A DNA stretch of 64,000 bases from Flavobacterium jejuense (GCF_006491595.2 NZ_VEVQ02000001.1:310001-374000); one strand, 5' to 3'; shown: positions 17,604 through 25,446, counted from the stretch's first letter. Made by a program: numbers and translations. Notes: generated from the sequence alone by a model not told the origin.

Positions 17604-18228
17604 ATAATGATTTTTTAAATCTCTTAAGTTTAGAATAGTTTTTATAACCTGGTTTTTTTTCAAATCGACTATTTACATCCACACCATAACAATATTGTGC
17701 TACTGTTTTTCTCAAAAATGTTTTTATCGCATCTATACTTGTTATTCCAATTCCACCACTTAAGAAAAAAGGTTTGGTTAATGAATAGTTTTCTAATAAC
17801 TCCCAATCGAATGATATTCCATTTCCTCCTGGTTTTTTTCCTTTAGTATCAAAGAGAAAATAATCTATTGTATTTTCATATTCTATTAATTGATCAAAGT
17901 TGAAATTTACGCTTATTGAAAAAGCCTTAATTACTTCCACTTTTAATTCTTGAACAGTTTTGCAAAAATCGGGTGATTCTTGACCGTGTAATTGGATGAT
18001 ATCTAGTTGGAAATTAGTTACTTTTTCTTGAATTTCTTCTAAAGTTGGATTAACAAAAACACCTACTTTTTTGATATTTGAATTTAATTTTGGAAGTTCC
18101 GTTAAATCAAAATATCTTTTAGATTTATCCCAAAAAATAAATCCTAAATAATCAGGTTCTAGTGTAGTAATATCCTGAACATTTTCTGGATACTTCATGC
18201 CACATATTTTTAATTTCACTTTTTTCAT
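17593..18228 (-). CDS. trpF: Phosphoribosylanthranilate isomerase
   Basis: 211 residues with the TIM-barrel start [14 protein letters not shown] (catalytic Cys in KICGM), DIIQLHGQE and the late [15 protein letters not shown] phosphate loop. It converts phosphoribosylanthranilate to the carboxyphenylamino-deoxyribulose intermediate. It overlaps trpC by 4 nt (ATGA-type junction) and trpB by 11 nt. It is a separate gene rather than fused to trpC as in enterics. Confidence 0.95.
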   Translation of the reverse strand: MKKVKLKICGMKYPENVQDITTLEPDYLGFIFWDKSKRYFDLTELPKLNSNIKKVGVFVNPTLEEIQEKVTNFQLDIIQLHGQESPDFCKTVQELKVEVIKAFSISVNFNFDQLIEYENTIDYFLFDTKGKKPGGNGISFDWELLENYSLTKPFFLSGGIGITSIDAIKTFLRKTVAQYCYGVDVNSRFEKKPGYKNYSKLKRFKKSLYEN

Positions 18229-19013
18229 TGTCCTATTATTTTTCTAATAAATTCGCTTGCTTCTTTACCAGGATTATTGGTTTTCATGAAGTGTTCTCCC
18301 ATTAAAAAACCTTGGTAACCAAATTGTTGTAATTCTTTTACAACTTCAACTGTACTAATACCACTTTCAGAAACTTTTACAAAGTCATCAGGGATTTGAT
18401 TAGCTAATTCTTTGCTGTAATTCAAACTTACTTCAAAAGTTTTTAGACTACGGTTATTAACACCAATCATGTCTAAACTAGGCATGATTGATTTTTCTAA
18501 TTCTTCTAAATTATGAACTTCTAATAAAACTTCTAATGCCAGACTTTGAGCAAATATAGATAACTGTTTTATTTCTTCACGAGTTAAAACAGCAGCTATT
18601 AATAGAATTGTATCTGCTCCGTGTGCTTTAGCTTCTAGTATTTGGTATTCGTCAACGATAAATTCTTTTCGTAATAATGGAATATTTACGGATGCTTTTG
18701 CCAATAATAAATCATCTAAAGAGCCTCCAAAGTATTTACCATCAGTTAATACAGAAATACCGCAAACACCTGCATTTTGATACCCTAAAACCACATCCTC
18801 AACAGTGTGATTATTGTTAATAACTGATTTAGATGGAGAACGACGTTTGTGTTCGGAAATAATTCCTGACCTACTATTTTTTAATAATTTAGACATGGAA
18901 TTGGTTCTTCCATTAAATAAAACAGAAGCTTCTAATTGAGAAACTGGAATGATGCCTTTCTTTAAAGTGACTTCTCTTTTTTTATCAATTATGATTTTAT
19001 CTAGGATGTTCAT
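18225..19013 (-). CDS. trpC: Indole-3-glycerol phosphate synthase
   Basis: 262 residues. The EHKRRSPSKSVIN motif contains the catalytic lysine and substrate phosphate residues, and VLLEVHNLEEL, IGVNNRSLKTFEV and SESGIST follow in family order. It closes the indole ring in the tryptophan pathway. It lies in the trp operon after trpD (24-nt gap) and overlaps trpF by 4 nt. The spacer carries a short AT-rich repeat shared with the trpD-trpG spacer. Confidence 0.96.
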   Translation of the reverse strand: MNILDKIIIDKKREVTLKKGIIPVSQLEASVLFNGRTNSMSKLLKNSRSGIISEHKRRSPSKSVINNNHTVEDVVLGYQNAGVCGISVLTDGKYFGGSLDDLLLAKASVNIPLLRKEFIVDEYQILEAKAHGADTILLIAAVLTREEIKQLSIFAQSLALEVLLEVHNLEELEKSIMPSLDMIGVNNRSLKTFEVSLNYSKELANQIPDDFVKVSESGISTVEVVKELQQFGYQGFLMGEHFMKTNNPGKEASEFIRKIIGQ

Positions 19014-19020
19014 TTGTTAG

Positions 19021-19041
19021 TAATTAGTGAAAAGTAATTAG
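19021..19041. repeat. Short AT-rich repeat, copy 1
   Basis: TAATTAGTGAAAAGT followed by AATTAG lies in the trpC-trpD spacer and overlaps the trpD stop codon. It differs at one position from the 21-nt copy at 20041-20061. Confidence 0.6.
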
Positions 19042-20030
19042 CGACTGATTTTGATTAAATGATTCAATTTTTCAAATGCTTTTCCGCTAGCTAAACTTTC
19101 TTGTGCTTTGGCTAAGGCATTTTCGAAACCTTGTTTTTCAATGGTTTGGATAGCAATGGCTGCGTTCACACAAACAACATTGTTTTGTTCTTCTGAACCG
19201 TTGCCAGAAATTACATCATAGAATATTTTTGCAGCTTCTTCAATGGTATTTCCTCCTTTTATTTTCTCTAATTGAATTTGTGGCAAATGAAATTCTTTTG
19301 GTTTTAAGATGTTTTCTGATGTATTGGTAATGATTTTTACTTCATCAGTTAATGAAATTTCGTCAAAACCACTTAATCCGTGAAGAATACTGTAATTAGT
19401 TGTTGTATTTTGGTACAAATAGGCATACATTCGAGCTAACTCTAAGCTAAAAACACCCACCATTTGGTTTTTTGGAAAAGATGGGTTTACCATAGGTCCC
19501 AACATATTAAAGAAAGTTTTAACACCTAATTCTTTGCGAATCGGTCCTACATTTTTCATTGCTGGATGAAATAATGGAGCGTGAAGAATAGCAATATTAG
19601 TCTCTTCAATTGATTGGGTTAAGAAATCAATATCATTGGTAAACTTAACACCCATCTTTTCCATTACATTGCTTGATCCAGAAATAGAAGAAACTCCGTA
19701 ATTACCATGTTTAGCAACTTTTATTCCAGTACCAGCTACTATGAAAGAAGCTAAAGTTGAAATATTGAAGGTATCTTTTCCATCACCACCTGTTCCACAT
19801 AAATCGATGGTGTTATAAGCTGAAAAATCAACTGGAATACATAATTCTAATAAAGCTTCTCTAAAACCCGAAAGTTCTTCAATAGTGATACTTCGCATCA
19901 TGTAAACTGTCAAAAATGACGCGATCTGGCTTTGGTTGTAATTTCCTGCTGATATGTTGACTAATACTTCTTTGGCTTCCGCTTTTGAAAGTATTTCGTG
20001 ATTGATTAATCTATTTAATATGGTTTTCAT
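19038..20030 (-). CDS. trpD: Anthranilate phosphoribosyltransferase
   Basis: 330 residues. The PRPP-binding CGTGGDGKDTFNIST motif and the glycine-rich KHGNYGVSSISGSSN loop are diagnostic. It transfers phosphoribose to anthranilate. It is not fused to the glutaminase trpG, which lies just upstream (49-nt gap). Its stop codon falls inside a short repeated sequence (19021-19041). Confidence 0.96.
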   Translation of the reverse strand: MKTILNRLINHEILSKAEAKEVLVNISAGNYNQSQIASFLTVYMMRSITIEELSGFREALLELCIPVDFSAYNTIDLCGTGGDGKDTFNISTLASFIVAGTGIKVAKHGNYGVSSISGSSNVMEKMGVKFTNDIDFLTQSIEETNIAILHAPLFHPAMKNVGPIRKELGVKTFFNMLGPMVNPSFPKNQMVGVFSLELARMYAYLYQNTTTNYSILHGLSGFDEISLTDEVKIITNTSENILKPKEFHLPQIQLEKIKGGNTIEEAAKIFYDVISGNGSEEQNNVVCVNAAIAIQTIEKQGFENALAKAQESLASGKAFEKLNHLIKISR

Positions 20031-20040
20031 TATTGTTAAG

Positions 20041-20061
20041 TAATTAGTGAAAAGTGATTAG
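20041..20061. repeat. Short AT-rich repeat, copy 2
   Basis: 20 of 21 bases match the copy at 19021-19041. The motif continues with another TAATTAGTG at 20062-20070. It fills the trpD-trpG spacer and may be a slippage-derived repeat. Confidence 0.55.
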
Positions 20062-20079
20062 TAATTAGTGTTTGAAAAC

Positions 20080-20643
20080 CTAATTCTTAATCCAATTTTC
20101 TAGTATTTTTTTGCCATTTGGTGTTAAGACACTTTCTGGATGATATTGGACACCTCTTACATCATAAATGCTATGTTTCATTGACATGATTTGTCCGTTT
20201 TCATCAATTGATGTTATTATTAATTCTTCTGGTAGATTTTCATTGGCAACAACCCAAGAATGGTATCTTCCAACTTCTGTTTCTTTTGGTAAATCGTTAA
20301 AAATAAAATCGTCTTCTACTTGAGTGACTTTGGTAGTCACACCATGGTAGACTTTCTCTAAATTGGTTAGTTTACCACCAAAAACTTCTCCTATTGCTTG
20401 TAAACCCAAACAAACTCCAAAAATACTTTTAGTTGAAGCATATTTTTTAATTACAGCTTTTAATAATCCAGCTTCATCTGGAACACCTGGTCCAGGAGAT
20501 AATAGAATTTTGTCAAATTTTTCTAGTTCCTCTAATTCGAATTCGTCGTTACGGAAAACGGTAACCTCTGCATTTAAATCTTCTAGATAATGCACCAAAT
20601 TGTATGTAAAACTGTCGTAATTATCGATGACTACTATTTTCAT
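20080..20643 (-). CDS. trpG: Anthranilate synthase glutaminase subunit
   Basis: 187 residues, a class I glutamine amidotransferase that feeds ammonia to TrpE. The nucleophile C78 is in GVCLGLQAIGE, and the His/Glu pair (H168, E170) is in VQYHPES. The oxyanion LLSPGPGVP loop is present. It could also serve p-aminobenzoate synthesis (PabA), as in many bacteria, but its place directly after trpE argues for tryptophan. Confidence 0.95.
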   Translation of the reverse strand: MKIVVIDNYDSFTYNLVHYLEDLNAEVTVFRNDEFELEELEKFDKILLSPGPGVPDEAGLLKAVIKKYASTKSIFGVCLGLQAIGEVFGGKLTNLEKVYHGVTTKVTQVEDDFIFNDLPKETEVGRYHSWVVANENLPEELIITSIDENGQIMSMKHSIYDVRGVQYHPESVLTPNGKKILENWIKN

Positions 20644-20680
20644 TTTTATGTATGTTGTAAATTGTATATTTTATAATGAG

Positions 20681-22081
20681 TTAAATCGTTTCTGCTAAAT
20701 CTAATGCTTTTTGTAGCGCACTTAATTTGTTATAAACTTCTTGAGTTTCGTTTTCTTCTGATGAACTGGCTACAATTCCTGCTCCTGCTTGAAAATGTAA
20801 GGTGTGGTTTTTACTTAAGAAACTTCTAATCATAATTGCGTGATTGAAATTGCCTTTAAAATCCATAAAACCAATTGCTCCACCATAGAAACTTCTGTTT
20901 GTCTTTTCAATAGATTCAATTAATTCCATGGCTTTGTATTTTGGTGCACCACTTAAAGTTCCAGCTGGAAACGTTTTAGTAACCAATTCCATAAAAAGAT
21001 GATTGGCTTTTAATTTTCCTGTGACTTTGGAAACCAAATGAATGACATGAGAGAAGAATTGTACTTCTTTATATTTTTCAACTTTTACTTCGTTACAACT
21101 TCTACTTAAATCGTTTCTTGCTAGATCAACAAGCATTACATGTTCGCTATTTTCTTTGGTGTCTTCAGTCAATTTTTTAGCTAATTCTGTATCTTTTTCG
21201 TCATCTCCTGTTCGTCTAAAGGTTCCTGCAATTGGATGAATTTCTGCATAATTGTTTTTGATGACTAATTGTGCTTCGGGCGAAGACCCAAATATTTTAA
21301 AGTTTCCATAATCAAAATAGAAGAGATAAGGAGAAGGATTTATACTTCGTAAAGCTCTATATACGTTGAATTCATCACCTTTAAAGGCTTGTGAAAAGCG
21401 TCTGGATAAAACCAATTGGAACACATCTCCACGTTGGCAATGTTTTTTGGCTAAGGTTACATAATTACTAAAATCTTTATCTGTTAAATTAGAAACGACT
21501 TCACCAGATTTGGTAAACGAAAAAGAAGCGAAGTTCTTAGCTTGTAATAATTGCTCAATTTCTGCAGTATTGTTCTTATCATCGTAAGCGTGACAAAAGA
21601 TATAAGCCTCATTTTTAAAGTGATTGATGGCAATGATATTTTGGTAAACTGCATAATAAATTTCTGGAATTTTATTTTCAGTTGATTTATTAGCGATTTT
21701 AATACTTTCGAAATATTGTATAGCATCGTAAGAAATGTAACCAAAAAGCCCTTGAGTGATGAACTTGAAATTATTTTCATCTGTTTTAAATTGCTTAGAA
21801 AACTGCTCTATTTCATTGGCAACATTAACGGATTCATCGATAGGAATAATTTCTGAATAACCATCTGGAAATTGGGTTTCAATTTTTTGATTTTCTACTT
21901 TTATAGACGCAATTGGATTAAAACATACATAAGAAAAACTATTGTCATTACCATGATAGTCACTACTTTCTAGTAAAATACTATTCGGAAATTTATCTCT
22001 TATTTTTAGGTAAACACTAACTGGAGTAATAGTGTCTGCCAGTATTTGTTTGAAATTTGTTTTCAGTTTGTAAGTTTTCAT
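20681..22081 (-). CDS. trpE: Anthranilate synthase component I
   Basis: 466 residues. The chorismate-binding C-terminal half shows HPIAGTFRRTGDDEKD, the DLARNDLSR motif and PAGTLSGAPKYKAM. The N-terminal domain carries the feedback region (LLESSDYHG). It makes anthranilate from chorismate with TrpG. It is the first structural gene of the operon, 106 nt downstream of the trp leader peptide, with the attenuator hairpin in between. Confidence 0.96.
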   Translation of the reverse strand: MKTYKLKTNFKQILADTITPVSVYLKIRDKFPNSILLESSDYHGNDNSFSYVCFNPIASIKVENQKIETQFPDGYSEIIPIDESVNVANEIEQFSKQFKTDENNFKFITQGLFGYISYDAIQYFESIKIANKSTENKIPEIYYAVYQNIIAINHFKNEAYIFCHAYDDKNNTAEIEQLLQAKNFASFSFTKSGEVVSNLTDKDFSNYVTLAKKHCQRGDVFQLVLSRRFSQAFKGDEFNVYRALRSINPSPYLFYFDYGNFKIFGSSPEAQLVIKNNYAEIHPIAGTFRRTGDDEKDTELAKKLTEDTKENSEHVMLVDLARNDLSRSCNEVKVEKYKEVQFFSHVIHLVSKVTGKLKANHLFMELVTKTFPAGTLSGAPKYKAMELIESIEKTNRSFYGGAIGFMDFKGNFNHAIMIRSFLSKNHTLHFQAGAGIVASSSEENETQEVYNKLSALQKALDLAETI

Positions 22082-22118
22082 TGTTGTATTTTCAATTTTA
22101 CTAAATTCTTAAAATAAA

Positions 22119-22148
22119 AAAAGGCTTGTCGTGATTGACAAGCCTTTT
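22119..22148 (-). terminator. trp attenuator hairpin
   Basis: A perfect 12-bp stem, AAAAGGCTTGTC (22119-22130) with GACAAGCCTTTT (22137-22148), and a 6-nt loop. On the minus strand it is followed by TTTATTTT. It lies between the leader peptide stop and trpE. Its loop and 3' arm contain TCACGAC (22128-22134), complementary over 7 bases to GTCGTGA at the leader peptide stop (22188-22194), a plausible antiterminator pairing. Confidence 0.88.
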
Positions 22149-22187
22149 CTATGTATTTGAATTAAATTATACTATAGCAGGATTTGC

Positions 22188-22244
22188 TCACGACGACTGA
22201 CGTAAGTTACTCCACCACCAAGTAGTATTTAAAAATGTGTTCAT
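22188..22244 (-). CDS. trpL: trp operon leader peptide
   Basis: The 18-residue open frame MNTFLNTTWWWSNLRQSS runs from ATG at 22244 to TGA at 22188. It has three consecutive TGG codons (22212-22220). It sits 17 nt downstream of a strong promoter-like sequence and directly before a Rho-independent hairpin ahead of trpE. This is the standard layout for ribosome-mediated attenuation: ribosomes stalled at the Trp codons would leave GTCGTGA free to block the terminator. Confidence 0.88.
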   Translation of the reverse strand: MNTFLNTTWWWSNLRQSS

Positions 22245-22260
22245 AATCTTAATATTGATA

Positions 22261-22293
22261 CAAATGTATTAAAATATTTTTTTTAAATCCAAA
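22261..22293 (-). promoter_or_regulatory. trp operon promoter
   Basis: Minus strand: TTTG (22290-22293), a 21-bp spacer, then TACATTTG (22261-22268). Both elements fit the Flavobacteriaceae sigma-A consensus. The predicted start point lies about 10 nt before the leader peptide ATG. Confidence 0.7.
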
Positions 22294-22313
22294 TTATTTT
22301 AGAAAAATTAAAA

Positions 22314-22610
22314 TTATTTAACAGCTAATAATTCTACGAATTCTATACTTGGTTCTTTTGATAATAATTCACCAGCATGAGCCATAAGTGCAGCTGCAAC
22401 TTTTCCTTCTAAATGTGCTTTTCTTCCAGTTTCCGTTTCAAATGTGTCGAAAATACCGAAAGTAGATTCACCTATTTGCCAACCGTACCAATTTACAGTA
22501 TCTGGTTCTTCTAAAACTAGTGGTAAAGCACTTTTTAGAAAGTCGGCTACTTCTTTTTCTTTTCCAGGTTTAGCTTCTAAACGAGCTAATAATGCAAATT
22601 TTTCTATGAT
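22314..22610 (-). CDS. Antibiotic-biosynthesis-monooxygenase (ABM) domain protein, no NTG start codon
   Basis: An intact 98-codon frame encodes a single ABM ferredoxin-like domain: KFALLARLEAKPGKEKEVADF, then WYGWQIGESTFGIFDTFE and GKVAAALMAHAGELL. These small proteins are often quinol or heme monooxygenases or act in detoxification. In-frame codons after the upstream TAA (22617-22619) are ACA, AAT, ATC, ATA, GAA. None is ATG, GTG or TTG. Relatives, as I recall them, begin MIEKFALLAR, so ATC at 22608-22610 sits where ATG is expected. Either AUC/AUA initiation or a start-codon loss. The coordinates assume ATC. It is 22 nt after the PEBP gene. Confidence 0.7.
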   Translation of the reverse strand: MIEKFALLARLEAKPGKEKEVADFLKSALPLVLEEPDTVNWYGWQIGESTFGIFDTFETETGRKAHLEGKVAAALMAHAGELLSKEPSIEFVELLAVK

Positions 22611-22632
22611 ATTTGTTTATTTTTTCTGATTT

Positions 22633-23172
22633 TTATCTGTTATAGTACATAACAATTGATGCTTTTTCAATAGTATTTTGCCATAAATAATATCCTACAA
22701 TTTCTGCGTTTGTACTTTCGGTTAAACCTAATTTGTCTATTTTAAGGGCATGTATCGTTAGGATATAACTATGAATTCCGTGACCTTTAGGAGGACATGG
22801 ACCACCGTAACCGTTTGCACCGTAACTTGTTTTACTTTGAATGGCACCTTTTGGTGTTAAATCTAGACTTACATTTCCTGTATTGGAAACCAATTCATTT
22901 ACATTTGATGGAATATCAAAAATGACCCAATGCCAAAAACCACTTCCTGTAGGAGCATCTGGATCATACATAGTAATAGCAAAACTTTTGGTTCCTTTTG
23001 GTGCGTTTTCCCAAAACAATTGTGGTGAAATGTTTTCACCAGAGCAACCAAAACCATTAAATTCTTGTTTTTTTGTTGATTGACCACCTACGTCTTTACT
23101 TTTTAAAGTAAATGTTTGTGCTTGACTGAATGTTGTAGCCAATAAAAATAATACGAAAGCAAATTTTTTCAT
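22633..23172 (-). CDS. YbhB/YbcL-type PEBP-family exported protein
   Basis: 179 residues with a signal peptide (about 1-18). The phosphatidylethanolamine-binding-protein fold is shown by the DPDAPTGSGFWHWVIFDIP ligand-site motif and GYGGPCPPKGHGIHSYILT. Bacterial homologues have no settled function; they are called Raf kinase inhibitor-like by homology to eukaryotic RKIP. It is downstream of an AraC regulator on the same strand, and an 18-bp motif upstream of it recurs upstream of that regulator. Confidence 0.93.
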   Translation of the reverse strand: MKKFAFVLFLLATTFSQAQTFTLKSKDVGGQSTKKQEFNGFGCSGENISPQLFWENAPKGTKSFAITMYDPDAPTGSGFWHWVIFDIPSNVNELVSNTGNVSLDLTPKGAIQSKTSYGANGYGGPCPPKGHGIHSYILTIHALKIDKLGLTESTNAEIVGYYLWQNTIEKASIVMYYNR

Positions 23173-23197
23173 GATATTTAAATTTAATTTGATAGTT

Positions 23198-23205
23198 CAA
23201 AAGTA
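23198..23205 (-). promoter_or_regulatory. Candidate -7 element of the PEBP gene
   Basis: Minus strand TACTTTTG (TAnnTTTG), 25 nt upstream of the ATG. A motif shared with the araC upstream region begins 25 bp further upstream (23230). Confidence 0.5.
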
Positions 23206-23229
23206 AATTATATCCATGTTAATTAATTG

Positions 23230-23247
23230 TTCTAAATGGTCAAAAAA
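23230..23247. promoter_or_regulatory. Candidate AraC operator, copy 1
   Basis: TTCTAAATGGTCAAAAAA matches 17 of 18 bases of TTCTAAAAGGTCAAAAAA at 24159-24176. It lies just upstream of the PEBP promoter, an activator-like position. Confidence 0.45.
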
Positions 23248-23255
23248 TGTTGCTA

Positions 23256-24119
23256 TTAGCTCAATTCCTGAATTTGATATTGTTTAGGTGTAATGCCAAA
23301 TTTATGTTTGAAAGATTGCGTAAAACTAGAGAGACTTTCATATCCTATTGTTGCATAAACATCTATTGGTCTTTCTTTTTCAATTAGTAACATTTGAGCT
23401 GATTTTTCTAGTCTTTTTTCTTGGATCCATTTACTTGGTGACATTCCATAAATTTTATTGAATTCTCTTTTAAAAGTAGACAAACTCATATGAGATAAAA
23501 AAGCTAATTCTTCTAGGGTTAACTTTGAAAAAATATTATTTTCAACTGTATTTTTTAAACGAATATGATGTTTTTGAATAGGAGTAGTGGAAAAAAAGTT
23601 TAGAATTTCAACCTCTTTTTTTTGAACTAAATAATAAAGAATTTCTTCTAGTTTCAGTTTGAAAAAAAATTCATTCATTTTGGTATTGGAATCCAATAAT
23701 TGTCTCATAGAGATAACAAAATTTTTGATAAAGCTATCGTATTCTAGGACTTTAAATTTTTTCTGCTTTTTCTGTTTTTTATTTTCGGCATTAGAGATAA
23801 GTTTATATTTTCTTTTAAAATCTGTGATAAAGTTATCATTAAAAAAGAAAAGTAAACTAGCATATTTTTTATTATCCGATAATTTTTCAGACATCATACA
23901 ATTGCCGTGTTTTGCTAATACAAATTGATTTTCTGTAATAGTTTTGGAGTAATTTTCATGATACAATTCTTTGGAACCTTCAAATAAAAAACTAATTAAA
24001 TTGGTGTTTAATTGAATTTTAGTTTTAGTAGAATAGGCATCACTTACAAAGTAATGGGCGTAGACTTCTGGTAATGTTTTAGTAGTAAGAAAGAAGTTTG
24101 GTAATTCTAATTTAGTCAT
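23256..24119 (-). CDS. AraC-family transcriptional regulator
   Basis: 287 residues from the ATG at 24119. The C-terminal ~100 residues are a double helix-turn-helix AraC domain (LTLEELAFLSHMSLSTFKREF and PIDVYATIGYESLSSFTQSFKHKFGITPKQY). The N-terminal ~180 residues form an effector-binding domain. A longer frame reaches 24209, but that extension lies in the terminator of the upstream YceI gene, so the internal ATG is used. The nearest likely target is the adjacent PEBP gene. Confidence 0.92.
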   Translation of the reverse strand: MTKLELPNFFLTTKTLPEVYAHYFVSDAYSTKTKIQLNTNLISFLFEGSKELYHENYSKTITENQFVLAKHGNCMMSEKLSDNKKYASLLFFFNDNFITDFKRKYKLISNAENKKQKKQKKFKVLEYDSFIKNFVISMRQLLDSNTKMNEFFFKLKLEEILYYLVQKKEVEILNFFSTTPIQKHHIRLKNTVENNIFSKLTLEELAFLSHMSLSTFKREFNKIYGMSPSKWIQEKRLEKSAQMLLIEKERPIDVYATIGYESLSSFTQSFKHKFGITPKQYQIQELS

Positions 24120-24136
24120 GAGTTTATTTTGAAACA

Positions 24137-24144
24137 TAAAAGTA
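24137..24144 (-). promoter_or_regulatory. Weak candidate -7 element of araC
   Basis: Minus strand TACTTTTA matches TAnnTTTG at 7 of 8 positions, 18 nt before the ATG at 24119. Confidence 0.3.
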
Positions 24145-24158
24145 CTAAAATAAAATGT

Positions 24159-24176
24159 TTCTAAAAGGTCAAAAAA
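24159..24176. promoter_or_regulatory. Candidate AraC operator, copy 2
   Basis: TTCTAAAAGGTCAAAAAA, 17 of 18 identical to 23230-23247. It begins 15 bp upstream of the araC -7-like element, against 25 bp at the PEBP gene: a difference of about one helical turn. Its A-run is close to the YceI terminator, so part of the similarity may be composition. Confidence 0.4.
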
Positions 24177-24200
24177 AATGCCCAAATTAATGGGCATTTT
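24175..24200 (-). terminator. Terminator of the marR-nitroreductase-yceI operon
   Basis: AAAATGCCCA (24175-24184) pairs with TGGGCATTTT (24191-24200), 6-nt loop, with a T-run following on the minus strand. It begins 22 nt after the yceI stop. Confidence 0.85.
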
Positions 24201-24222
24201 CTTATTCATAGCATTTTTTTTA

Positions 24223-24789
24223 TTAGAAGTTTAAAGTAACATCTAATTCGAATTCGTCATAGATTGTTTTGTCTCCTAAGTTGTCAAAGAAGGAACCAGA
24301 ACCATATTTAATATCATATTTAGCTCTATCTACAATTAATTTTGAAGTTGCTGTATCTTTATTTACTGTCATATCAAAAACAATAGGATTTGTTTTTCCT
24401 TTGATTTCTAAATCTGCAGTAATAGTATACACATTATTACCTTTATCTGCTAAAGTTTTGAAAACTAATTTTGCTGTTGGGTGACTTTCTACACCAAAAA
24501 AATCTTCTGATTTTAAATGTCCGTCTAGTTTATCTTTCATTCCACCTTCTAAATCTGTAGTGTTTATTGAAGTCATATCTACTGTGAAATTTCCACCAGC
24601 TAAAGCTTTTCCTTTAAATACTAAAGCACCTTCTTTTAAATTGATTGTTCCATTGTGTTGACCAGTTACTTTTTTACCAAGCCATTCAATCTTACTTTTT
24701 TCAACATTTACCTTTTTAGTAGTTTGTGCATTCGCTGAGAATGAAACTAATGTAATTAATGCTACTGCAATTGTTTTTAAATTTTTCAT
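24223..24789 (-). CDS. YceI-family exported lipocalin-like protein
   Basis: 188 residues with a signal peptide (about 1-21). The YceI fold is recognisable from KSKIEWLGKKVTGQHNGTINLKEG, the GHLKSEDFFGVESHPTAKLVFK motif near the middle, and the final YDEFELDVTLNF. Family members are periplasmic and bind polyisoprenoid-like lipids or quinone-type ligands. It is 23 nt after a nitroreductase gene under a MarR regulator, a common Bacteroidota gene set. Confidence 0.94.
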   Translation of the reverse strand: MKNLKTIAVALITLVSFSANAQTTKKVNVEKSKIEWLGKKVTGQHNGTINLKEGALVFKGKALAGGNFTVDMTSINTTDLEGGMKDKLDGHLKSEDFFGVESHPTAKLVFKTLADKGNNVYTITADLEIKGKTNPIVFDMTVNKDTATSKLIVDRAKYDIKYGSGSFFDNLGDKTIYDEFELDVTLNF

Positions 24790-24812
24790 CGTTTTGTTTT
24801 TAATTTTAATAA

Positions 24813-25445
24813 TTATAGAGTAATAAATAATTCTTCGTTTGGTTTACGAACTTTAGTATAATGTTGGGTAGCATCTTCTTCATGACGATATCCAATTGCA
24901 GCTACTAGAGATGCATTTAATCCTAATGCATTTAATCCTAAGATTTCGTTATATTTTTCTGGTTCAAAACCTTCCATTGGAGTAACGTCTATTTTTAACT
25001 CAGCGGCTACGTTTAATAGATTCCCTAAAGCTAAATAGGTTTGTTTTGAAGCCCAAACAGATTTAGAATCTGAAGGAAGGGTTATTATTTTTGATTTCAT
25101 AAAATCACTATATGGTTTTAAACTTTCCGTATTTAATCCTCTAGTTTGAGCCATGTTAGTTATATAGTCATCTATTTGGCTTTCATTTACATTTACAATA
25201 TTTGCAAATACAAATAAATGTGAAGCATCTACAATTTGAGTTTGTCCCCAAGAAGCAGGTTGTAATTTTGTTCTTAACTCAGGATTTTCAATTATAAAAA
25301 CCTGATATGGCTGTAAACCATAAGACGAAGTACTTAAGCGTATAGCGTCTTTTAAAATTTCAAGATCGCTGTTTGAGATTTTTCTTGTGGCATCAAATTT
25401 TTTTGTTGCATATCTCCAATTTTGATTTTCAATAAAAGTGTTCAT
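24813..25445 (-). CDS. NAD(P)H-dependent FMN nitroreductase (NfsB-like)
   Basis: 210 residues of the nitroreductase family: NWRYATKKFDATRKIS with the FMN-phosphate Arg/Lys residues at the start, RLSTSSYGLQPYQVFII, and the C-terminal GYRHEEDATQ. It is expected to be a cytosolic homodimer reducing quinones or nitro compounds with NAD(P)H. It is one base downstream of marR, so the regulator probably senses a compound this enzyme handles. Confidence 0.93.
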   Translation of the reverse strand: MNTFIENQNWRYATKKFDATRKISNSDLEILKDAIRLSTSSYGLQPYQVFIIENPELRTKLQPASWGQTQIVDASHLFVFANIVNVNESQIDDYITNMAQTRGLNTESLKPYSDFMKSKIITLPSDSKSVWASKQTYLALGNLLNVAAELKIDVTPMEGFEPEKYNEILGLNALGLNASLVAAIGYRHEEDATQHYTKVRKPNEELFITL

Positions 25446-25446
25446 A

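Noticed and set aside
19016..20070. CRISPR-like interpretation of the short repeats in the trp spacers
   Set aside because: Only two or three copies, 1 kb apart, with no spacer structure or cas genes.
24120..24209. N-terminal extension of the AraC regulator to 24209
   Set aside because: It spans the terminator of the upstream yceI gene, and its residues are not family-like.
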